Positions 16,947 to 23,765 of a stretch of DNA of 46,933 nucleotides are shown here, piece after piece. This DNA comes from Clostridia bacterium (GTDB lineage: Bacteria > Bacillota > Clostridia > UBA1212 > UBA1255), in contig JAEFAM010000011.1 of the NCBI GenBank assembly GCA_016287565.1, positions 1 to 46,933 on the forward strand, written 5' to 3'. The number at the start of each line of letters is the position of its first letter. Position 1 is the stretch's first letter. The position numbers and the translations under genes are program-made. The notes beneath the pieces were generated by a model that was not told the origin of the DNA, searched no databases, and was given only the letters and a program-made list of their open reading frames with translations.

Positions 16947-18956
16947 ATGGAGCGTATAAAGAGTATAAAAATAATTATAGTTTTTACTGCGTTACTGTTG
17001 TGCACCGCGCTGCTGGCAGGCTGCCTTTCCGGACCGCCCATCACGGAAAGCAAAACGGACGCACCGTTGGAAACGTTGCCTACCGGTGACAGCACGGAAG
17101 CGCCTGGTATTGATACTCCCGCATCGTTTGAGCCAACTTCTATCGAAACGGATAAAGAGGAGAACAAAATGAACCGGAAAGAGATCTCAATATTGCGCGA
17201 CCGGACTTTTTCACAAGGGTTTGTAGTAAGAGGCCTCGGAAGACCGATCTACTCAGATCCGATCGAATCCTTCCCGGAAATGGATATGTACGATCCGATG
17301 GTCATATTTGATCACGGGCGCGAGGGACAGTCCCCGGCCTGGAATCTGTGCCAGTGGGCCTCCCGATATCCGTTCCACGACAAGGAAAATACGACCTATG
17401 AGATCAAAAACGGAGAGAAGACCTTCAACTACCGGTTTACGGATGAAGGAAACGGCGTTTACAAGTATGACAACCAATCCAAAACCGTTGAAGTGAATAC
17501 TGTGGAAGGTGAGATACGGCTCGCCTTGAAGGGCTCCGAATGCTATACACAGCCAAACCGGGAAGAGGGTCAGGAATGGCCGCATCTGCTTCTCGAGCAG
17601 ACTATGGATCTTCCGGTGCCTGAGACGAAGATCTCAGAGCATGATTCAGTCAGGGTCAAGCTCAGCGCCCGGCTCAATGCCTTCGCGGACAATACGAATG
17701 GATTAGCGGACCCTGCGCTTCATTCAGCCATATTTATGTTCTACCTCTTCGTGGCAAATTACGACGAGGCGACCCGGCGCTTTACCGATATGTTGTGGTT
17801 CGGTCTTCCTGTATTCGATAACCGCGAGGCCTTCGTTTCCGAAATGAGTTTCCCAGACGTGGGCAGTAAGGATTCCGCTACCGGAAAGTGGATATTCAAT
17901 ATAGCTTCTTCGAATTATTACAGCGAGGACAACAATTTCTACGACAGCAACGGTCAGATGATATTCAACGAATGGAAAGACATCGACGTGGAACTTCTGC
18001 CGCTCATACGGCGCGCTCTTAGCGAAGCGAAAAACGCCGGCTATATGAAAAACGCCAAGTGGGAGAATCTGTACATAAACGGTATGTACATGGGCATTGA
18101 GCTTCCGGGAAATTACGATCTGGATATGTCGGTCAAAGACGTGGATATTTTGACGGGAAATGCGGAAATCGACTATGAAGACAAAAAGGTACAGCTCAGG
18201 CTGGTAGAAACTTTTGACGAGTCTGTTGTCGATCCGTGGGAATACGGTGAATGCGAGATCATTGACGGCGACATAGTGCTGAGCGAGGAGAATGCCGCGA
18301 GCTGCGTTGACCGCTACGGTATAACAGCACCGATGCTCAAGGAGGAGGGTAAACTGACCGGAGCGAAGTACGTTGTCCTATCCTTGACCAACAAGAGCGA
18401 CGGTGATGTATGGTTCTGTTTCCAGCCTGATACGCCCGGTCACGACCACGCCTACATGGGCAAGATGGGTCTGGATCTGTATCTGGTTGGGACTGACGGT
18501 ACGGTCAGCGTGATCAACGAACCCGCTGCGGAACTTGCACAAAATAACGGCCGCTACAGCTACTGTATCCCCGAGGGTTTCGATGGCTACCTGTTCATGC
18601 CTTCGGCGATCTTCTGCGACCACGGCAAATGGTCAAAATCGATCTTCGTCAACGACGACCCGATTTTCACTGCCGTAGGTTTCGATGTGAACGGCGACGA
18701 ACCATCGTACTTCCTGGTGACAGTCCACGATATGTATATCTGTACGCAGGAATTGCCGGAACTGGCGCCGAAACCGGCTGAGGAACCCACCGGGGCGCCG
18801 GAGATACCGGAGGCAACAGAATCTCACGAATCGGTTGATGCCGCTTCCAAGAAGAAAAACGGCTGGATAATTCCCGCGATCACCGGTGGTGTGCTGGCTG
18901 CGGCAGCAGGTGTTGCTGCCGTGACTGCTGCTTCGAAGAAAAAGAATAAAGCATAG
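16947..18956 (+). CDS. Doubly anchored surface lipoprotein with unknown domain and GFxGY-type module
   Basis: The 669-residue product has a lipobox ending at Cys26 (LLAGC), a Thr/Pro-rich linker, a domain I do not recognise (about 70-395), the GFxGY-type module (about 410-610), and a C-terminal membrane helix ending in KKKNKA. The module is very similar to that of the product of 4414, sharing CVDRYGITAPML, PEGFDGYLFMP and VHDMYICTQELPE. Having both a lipid anchor and a C-terminal helix is unusual. GGAG lies 8 bases before the ATG. The unknown domain contains aromatic-rich stretches such as FMFYLFVANYDEATRRF and may be a lectin-like or enzymatic fold. Position in the glycosidase run suggests a role in glycan capture. 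Confidence 0.8.
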   Translation: MERIKSIKIIIVFTALLLCTALLAGCLSGPPITESKTDAPLETLPTGDSTEAPGIDTPASFEPTSIETDKEENKMNRKEISILRDRTFSQGFVVRGLGRPIYSDPIESFPEMDMYDPMVIFDHGREGQSPAWNLCQWASRYPFHDKENTTYEIKNGEKTFNYRFTDEGNGVYKYDNQSKTVEVNTVEGEIRLALKGSECYTQPNREEGQEWPHLLLEQTMDLPVPETKISEHDSVRVKLSARLNAFADNTNGLADPALHSAIFMFYLFVANYDEATRRFTDMLWFGLPVFDNREAFVSEMSFPDVGSKDSATGKWIFNIASSNYYSEDNNFYDSNGQMIFNEWKDIDVELLPLIRRALSEAKNAGYMKNAKWENLYINGMYMGIELPGNYDLDMSVKDVDILTGNAEIDYEDKKVQLRLVETFDESVVDPWEYGECEIIDGDIVLSEENAASCVDRYGITAPMLKEEGKLTGAKYVVLSLTNKSDGDVWFCFQPDTPGHDHAYMGKMGLDLYLVGTDGTVSVINEPAAELAQNNGRYSYCIPEGFDGYLFMPSAIFCDHGKWSKSIFVNDDPIFTAVGFDVNGDEPSYFLVTVHDMYICTQELPELAPKPAEEPTGAPEIPEATESHESVDAASKKKNGWIIPAITGGVLAAAAGVAAVTAASKKKNKA

Positions 18957-19181
18957 ACCGGAGACGGTTTTGGTTACGTGACGCGCTTTGAAATCGACGA
19001 TGCCTACGGTTCTCGGTTCGAAGTGCATACCGTTGGCGATCACATACATCAGGAACTGTGGGTGCCGGCAGAGTCGTTGACCGATTTTAACGCGCATAAT
19101 GTGGCAGCTTTTAATGCAAAAGGGCCGAACCTCCTTTGTCCTTATATTATCAAAAAAGGAGTGGATACCTTTCTCCATTGA
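18957..19181 (+). pseudogene. Truncated remnant of an ADP-ribosylation/crystallin J1-like protein
   Basis: The reading frame continues directly after the TAG of the preceding gene and encodes about 70 residues. The motifs GFGYVTRFEI, VHTVGDHIHQELWVPAE and LTDFNAHNV match the C-terminal half of small proteins annotated as ADP-ribosylation/crystallin J1. The N-terminal half is missing: the similarity begins a few codons after the stop of the surface lipoprotein gene. This looks like a gene whose 5' part was lost when the upstream sequence was inserted or recombined. A GTG at 18978 could start a 67-residue peptide, but there is no good ribosome binding site. The family assignment rests on memory of the motif. 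Confidence 0.5.
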
Positions 19182-19239
19182 TTCGCGCGGCAAATTTGAA
19201 TATAATTCAAACAGCGATTTCCGAGGGAGGAAAAACAGT

Positions 19240-20493
19240 ATGGACAACTTCCTGATATCGTGCTGGGGAGGCATCCCGAAAAAACACATTCTGAACGAAG
19301 ACGGATCGCTGAACGCAGGCCGGTTCAAAGAAATAAAAGAAGCAGGAATCAATCTTGTCCCGATTTGCGGTTACGGGGTAGAGCAGCAGGACCACAAAAC
19401 GGTCTGCGAGGAGCTTTCCCTGTGCCATGAACTCGGGCTCAAGGCGCAATTGGCCGACAACCGCATTTTAAGAGCACTTAGCGAAAAAGAAAACCGCGAA
19501 CGACTCCTCGCTGACGTTGTCCGCGACTACTCCGCGTACCCGGCGCTGTTTTCGTACTACGTAACAGACGAGCCCCGGTGCGAAGCATTTGAAAACGTTG
19601 CCGACGTATGCCATATCCTGGAACGCCTTGACCCCGCCCACGAAACATACGTGAACATCCTCGGGAATCGCGCATACGAACCGTTCTGGGGCTGCAAAAC
19701 CTATGACGAGCACCTCACCCGTTATATGGAAACTGTAAAGCCTTCCATTATAAGCTACGATAATTACCACTTCAAAAAAGGCGCACCTGCAGATGAGAAC
19801 GACAAATATTTCGTCGAATTCGACGGCATCAGGCGGAAAAAAGTTGATCTGCACGGGTTTATTGACAATATGGAGGAAGTTCTCGCTTATTCAAAACGCT
19901 ACGGCGTGCCTTTTATGACTGTAATACTTGTCCTGGAGCACGTCGATTACAGGAATCTGACAGAAGCGGAACTGCGGTACGAAGTATTCACATCCCTTTG
20001 TTACGGCGTAAAGCGGATCTCGTATTTCACGTACTGGGAACCCTACGGCGACCGTGATCCGAACTGGGAGCATATCATTATGCTGAATATGCGCGGGTCA
20101 ATGATCGAACGCAGCGGTGAAAAGAGCGTTCATTATACTCAGATCAGCCGTATCAACCGTGAACTTCAGGCGCTGGGCGATATCCTGATGCCTTACGAGG
20201 TAAAGGAAGTTTTTCATATCGGGGACGATCCGGTGAACAGCAAATTGAAATATAAGAGTTCAGGCTTCGGCGATATCACGTCGGTCAATGCGGATTTTGC
20301 CGCTCTCGGGTTTTTCGAGGGAGGTTTCGTGCTGGCGGTGAACAAGGATTACGAAAACGGCACTACGGTTACGTTTGCTGCAGCGGAAGGAAAACAGCTA
20401 AAGCATTACAATAAGAAGACAGGCATCTGGGAGGAGTTCGACGGGAAGCTGGAAATTGGCGCCGGCGACGGTGAACTTATCAGGGTGGAATAA
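19240..20493 (+). CDS. Cytoplasmic clan A-like glycoside hydrolase (TIM barrel)
   Basis: GGGAGG lies upstream of the ATG at 19240, giving a 417-residue protein without a signal peptide. An open extension to 19099 crosses the ribosome binding site and has no family-like sequence. The fold looks like a TIM barrel (residues 1-320) with a small C-terminal beta domain. YYVTDEP places Glu111 at the end of a predicted strand 4, and FTYWEPYG places Glu267 near strand 7. That spacing fits the acid/base and nucleophile of clan A enzymes (GH5/GH42-like). I cannot assign a GH family. It follows the surface lipoprotein gene and could finish degradation of imported oligosaccharides. Confidence 0.7.
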   Translation: MDNFLISCWGGIPKKHILNEDGSLNAGRFKEIKEAGINLVPICGYGVEQQDHKTVCEELSLCHELGLKAQLADNRILRALSEKENRERLLADVVRDYSAYPALFSYYVTDEPRCEAFENVADVCHILERLDPAHETYVNILGNRAYEPFWGCKTYDEHLTRYMETVKPSIISYDNYHFKKGAPADENDKYFVEFDGIRRKKVDLHGFIDNMEEVLAYSKRYGVPFMTVILVLEHVDYRNLTEAELRYEVFTSLCYGVKRISYFTYWEPYGDRDPNWEHIIMLNMRGSMIERSGEKSVHYTQISRINRELQALGDILMPYEVKEVFHIGDDPVNSKLKYKSSGFGDITSVNADFAALGFFEGGFVLAVNKDYENGTTVTFAAAEGKQLKHYNKKTGIWEEFDGKLEIGAGDGELIRVE

Positions 20494-20606
20494 ATACAGA
20501 GATTTTTTTACGAGAATCGTTTGTATAGCTGCAACGACAGCGGCGGTCAATGTGGGATATCTGATTCGAGCGGGAAGGATGGCATAGCGACAGATCCCAG
20601 ATTTCA

Positions 20607-20636
20607 TTATCAAAACCCTGCCCGACGTGATATAAT
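20607..20636 (+). promoter_or_regulatory. Promoter of the acetyltransferase gene
   Basis: TGATATAAT gives an extended -10 with TATAAT at 20631-20636. TTATCA (20607-20612) is a moderate -35 with 18-bp spacing. The upstream bases 20494-20606 hold no convincing gene. Confidence 0.55.
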
Positions 20637-20701
20637 CATATCGACAAAAATGATTTGAAACAAAGCGTTAGTCAGATTGGAATTTATTGAGGAACAACCG
20701 T

Positions 20702-21184
20702 ATGAAAGTCGAGCAGGATATAATCAGATTGGCGCCGATGACGCCCGAAATGTACCGCACGTATTTTGCGGAATACGAAAATGATCACGATCTGTTTTTG
20801 CCCGGACAAGCGTATGCTCCCTACGTTTACAGCGAAGAAAAAGTTGCAAAATACGTTCAGCGGCAACGAGATCTGAACCGCGTACCGCTGGCCATCATGT
20901 ACGGCAACGAGATCGTCGGGGAGATCATTATCAAAAATATCGAACCGCACAAATGCGCAACGATGGGGATCGCCCTGAAGAACGCCAAGTATAAGGACCG
21001 GGGCATCGGCACGCAGGCCGAAAAACTGGCGGTTCGATACGTGTTCGAAGAGCTTGACATACCCACTCTTTATGCCGATACCATCAGGACGAATTGCCGC
21101 AGCCAGCACGTTCTGGAAAAAGCCGGATTTACTTTTATCCGGGAAGAGCGGGACTACAAGTATTACCGGATTGAAAGGCAGTAG
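20702..21184 (+). CDS. GNAT family N-acetyltransferase
   Basis: The 160-residue protein has the GNAT fold of the RimJ/RimL type. The acetyl-CoA motif is YKDRGIGTQAEKLAVRYVF, followed by NCRSQHVLEKAGF, a typical motif B. The ATG at 20702 is chosen because GAGGA lies at good spacing; a TTG five codons upstream is part of that ribosome binding site. It acetylates an unknown amine. It appears to be a single-gene unit with its own promoter, unrelated to the glycan genes. Confidence 0.88.
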   Translation: MKVEQDIIRLAPMTPEMYRTYFAEYENDHDLFLPGQAYAPYVYSEEKVAKYVQRQRDLNRVPLAIMYGNEIVGEIIIKNIEPHKCATMGIALKNAKYKDRGIGTQAEKLAVRYVFEELDIPTLYADTIRTNCRSQHVLEKAGFTFIREERDYKYYRIERQ

Positions 21185-21200
21185 AAACGGCGAGCTTGAT

Positions 21201-21215
21201 CTGATATAATTGACC
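21201..21215 (+). promoter_or_regulatory. Extended -10 promoter core CTGATATAATTGACC
   Basis: The -10 TATAAT is at 21205-21210 with TG one base upstream. No good -35 is visible at the right spacing, so recognition probably rests on the extended -10. The same 15 bases recur at 28125-28139 and 43886-43900. Confidence 0.65.
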
Positions 21216-21247
21216 CGGATGAACCGTGACATATGGAGGAAAATATC

Positions 21248-21913
21248 TTGAACAGGAAAAGAACGTCTGCATTACTTATCGCGTTGTGCGTGATCATTAC
21301 GTTTACGGCAGTTTTGCCCGGATGCGGATCAAGGGAAAACGACGATAAACTGATCGAAGCCGGGCTGGAATCTGCTGCCAGAATGAAAGAAGCAGTTTGC
21401 AGCGAGGCGTACAGAAACATAATGAGCGCGTCTGCTATGGTGAACGACCAGGAAATGGTCGATATCGTCAGCAGCGAAAACGTCAATAAATACAAGGCCG
21501 TATACGAAGTTACGTTTGATCCGGAAAAAGTTCTCGGGACAATTTCCGACCGTTTCGAAGGATACGATGAGCTTTCTGAAAACCTTCAGAAAAAGATCAT
21601 CGCGCAGGTCTACGGATCTTTACCGTCTCTGATCAATTCAGGCAGCGGAACTACCGCGATGGCATTTGCGGCTTTGTTTAACGACGGCGGCAGTATAACG
21701 CACAAAGCGATGACAGGCAGAAGGACCTTAGTCTTCGTATTCGAAAGCGGTTGTCCCGTATGGGTAACTTACAGTTCGGGAGATGCCGGAACGGTTTCGT
21801 ACGTTTCAAACTGGATCGTATCCGATTGTACGAAGATCGATTCCGAAGGATCTCTCATTAAAGAATTTCATCTGGACAACGTTCCCACAGTGGAAGTGAA
21901 AAAGATAAGATGA
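21248..21913 (+). CDS. Small lipoprotein of unknown function
   Basis: The likely start is the TTG at 21248, preceded by GGAGG with 8-base spacing. The in-frame ATG at 21233 is part of that ribosome binding site. The 221-residue product has a lipoprotein signal ending in LPGC (Cys26). Residues 35-221 contain an alpha/beta domain with no motif I recognise; it begins with a helix-rich stretch followed by short strands. It is likely exported to the membrane surface. The promoter core at 21201 lies just upstream, and the Sel1-repeat gene follows after 59 bases, so they may be co-transcribed. Confidence 0.7.
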   Translation: MNRKRTSALLIALCVIITFTAVLPGCGSRENDDKLIEAGLESAARMKEAVCSEAYRNIMSASAMVNDQEMVDIVSSENVNKYKAVYEVTFDPEKVLGTISDRFEGYDELSENLQKKIIAQVYGSLPSLINSGSGTTAMAFAALFNDGGSITHKAMTGRRTLVFVFESGCPVWVTYSSGDAGTVSYVSNWIVSDCTKIDSEGSLIKEFHLDNVPTVEVKKIR

Positions 21914-21972
21914 ACGTATCTCGAACCGACTGACAGGTTTCGATCGTAACTATAAAACGGAGGCGCAATACT

Positions 21973-22389
21973 ATGGAACCCACGATGGAAGAGAAACTTA
22001 AAGCCTGTATTGAATTGTGCGAGGAGGGCGACCCGGAAATGTGCGCTTTTCTCGGAAAAGAGTTTTATTACGGCTGGAATATACCGCAGGATCTTGACCG
22101 GGCGCTGCGCTATCTGACGGTTGCCTCGGAGAACGGAGACGCCATTTCGCAGTTTACGTTGGGATTTATGTACTGGTCCGGCAGAGGGACCGAGCCGGAT
22201 ATCGACGAAGCGTACAAATGGTTCCTGAAAGCGGCGGAGCAGGACGTTCCGGAGGCTATGTACAACGTTGCCAAGATCCTTCTTGCAAAAGATTTCGAGA
22301 AGAACAAAGAAGAGGCAAAGAGGTGGCTGAAGCGCTCGGCCAACGCCGGGTACGACACGGCTTACGATATGCTCTCCGACCTGGAATAA
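21973..22389 (+). CDS. Sel1-repeat (TPR-like) protein
   Basis: This 138-residue cytoplasmic protein contains about three Sel1-like repeats, for example AISQFTLGFMYWSGRGTEPD and DEAYKWFLKAAEQDVPEAM, with the typical Ala/Gly pattern of paired helices. Such repeats form protein-binding scaffolds. GGAGG lies 9 bases before the ATG. The partner is unknown. It sits among small lipoprotein and hypothetical genes and may be part of a short operon. Confidence 0.82.
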   Translation: MEPTMEEKLKACIELCEEGDPEMCAFLGKEFYYGWNIPQDLDRALRYLTVASENGDAISQFTLGFMYWSGRGTEPDIDEAYKWFLKAAEQDVPEAMYNVAKILLAKDFEKNKEEAKRWLKRSANAGYDTAYDMLSDLE

Positions 22390-22446
22390 AGGTACGTGGA
22401 GCAACATAATCGACGATCGAAATTCACTTACAGCGGGAGACACGAT

Positions 22447-22769
22447 ATGAAAAACGAAAAAAGGGCAACAACTGGACGGCGTATTTTGACCCAGATACGA
22501 ACCGTTACTTCGCCGAAATAATGTACACCAGCCGCGAAGGTCGCGAACAGTACGATTATGAGATAACGAAGGACGTATACGAACGGCTCGGAACGTTTGG
22601 CGATGACGTTGACAACGAAAGGCTGATCAGGACCGCAAAAATGACATATTCCTACGAGAATACGATGTACGGCACTCTCGGCCCGGAGAGGATGGTCTGG
22701 GACGAGGAGGCCGTGGAGACGATGAACAAGGCGGTGCGGAAACAGCAGAAGAAAAAGGAAAAAAGGTGA
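22447..22769 (+). CDS. Small unknown protein with apparent frameshift at a poly-A run
   Basis: GGGAGA lies upstream of the ATG at 22447, but that frame ends after 24 codons. One frame over, coding-like sequence runs from about 22458 to the stop at 22769, with KKGNNWTAYFDPDTNRYF before the first in-frame ATG at 22521. Adding one A to the six-A run at 22457-22462 would join the two parts into a 107-residue protein beginning MKNEKKGNNW. The cause may be a sequencing or assembly indel, a true mutation, or slippage on the A-run. If translation instead starts at 22521, the product is 82 residues. The C-terminus is very basic (KKKEKR). I do not recognise the family. Confidence 0.6.
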
Positions 22770-22839
22770 AGGCGCCGTATCGGCACTCACTCGTTTCAGC
22801 AATTTTCGGTTTGCGCATCTGTCTGAAAGGAGACCTGAT

Positions 22840-23709
22840 ATGAAAACCCTTACGAAGATCCTGGCTCTCATTCTCGCGGCTCTGCTTGCGATATCTCTTG
22901 GCGCATGCGGCGGCCCGAAAGTACCCAATGGGGGCAAGACCACCGAAAAGCCGGACAGCGGCAAGACGGAAACCACGAACGCCCAAAGCGGTACTGCCGA
23001 AACTCCCGAGCCATCGCAGACCGATCCTGCGGTCCCCACCGAACAGCCTTTTGACCGGCCTTATACGACGGTCTCGCTTAAAGATGCCAAGGCCGGGGAC
23101 GTCATCGTGTTCGGCTCCTATGAGCAGGACGGAGACGCCTCTAACGGAAAAGAGCCGCTTGAATGGCTCGTGCTTGCGAACGACGGAGGATCACTGTTCG
23201 TTATAACTCTTTACGCCATCGAGCATATGCAGTTTCACAGTTCTTTAGCGAAAGTCACCTGGGAAACGAGCGCGGTGCGCGCCTGGCTGAACAACGATTT
23301 TATTGCCGCCGCGTTTTCGCCGTCGGAGAGTTCGAAAATCAAGCTGTCTACCGTTATTGCCGAGAAGAATCCTGATTATCCCAATTCTCCCGCGGGAAAC
23401 GATACGGAGGACAAGGTGTTTCTCCTCAGCGTTCAGGAGGTCGGAACGTACTTCAAGGACGGCGCGTCGAGGAAATGCGCTCCCACCAAGGCGGTTATCG
23501 CCGGATCCAACGTGTTTTCCCGTTCGAACAAGGCCTGGTACGCGGATCACGACTACCTTTGCGGCTGGTGGCTCCGTTCTCCGGGTATGTACAAGGATCT
23601 GTACGTTTCCTACGTCAATCACAGCGGTTCGGCCTCGGCCGGCGGGCAGGTGTATCTGTCCGGCACCGATATTTGCGTCCGTCCGGCAATGTGGATCACC
23701 GTCGAATAA
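22840..23709 (+). CDS. Lipoprotein with DUF6273-type domain
   Basis: The 289-residue product has a lipoprotein signal ending at Cys23 (LGAC) and a Thr/Ser/Glu/Pro-rich spacer to about residue 70. A C-terminal domain typical of DUF6273 follows, with VFGSYEQDG, PLEWLVLAND, VRAWLNNDF, WWLRSPG and VRPAMWI. This domain is common in Clostridia, has a fold reminiscent of formylglycine-generating enzymes and C-type lectins, and is of unknown function. AAAGGAG lies upstream of the ATG. It precedes the GH127-like gene by 56 bases and may be co-transcribed with it. Confidence 0.8.
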   Translation: MKTLTKILALILAALLAISLGACGGPKVPNGGKTTEKPDSGKTETTNAQSGTAETPEPSQTDPAVPTEQPFDRPYTTVSLKDAKAGDVIVFGSYEQDGDASNGKEPLEWLVLANDGGSLFVITLYAIEHMQFHSSLAKVTWETSAVRAWLNNDFIAAAFSPSESSKIKLSTVIAEKNPDYPNSPAGNDTEDKVFLLSVQEVGTYFKDGASRKCAPTKAVIAGSNVFSRSNKAWYADHDYLCGWWLRSPGMYKDLYVSYVNHSGSASAGGQVYLSGTDICVRPAMWITVE

Positions 23710-23765
23710 GTACGGTCAACGTCGGTTTCGTAACGTCAGTTTCGTATAAAGGGAAGTCAAGAGTT

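Noticed and set aside
18978-19181. Independent 67-residue gene starting at GTG
   Set aside because: It lacks a ribosome binding site, and the similarity begins upstream of the GTG, so a truncated remnant is more likely.
20494-20606. Short frame ending RIVCIAATTAAVNVGYLIRAGRMA, a possible gene remnant
   Set aside because: It has no start or ribosome binding site, and I recognise no family; the evidence is too thin to call.
23475-23765. N-terminal extension of the GH127-like frame
   Set aside because: It overlaps the DUF6273 gene in another frame and would bury the lipoprotein signal that starts at 23766.
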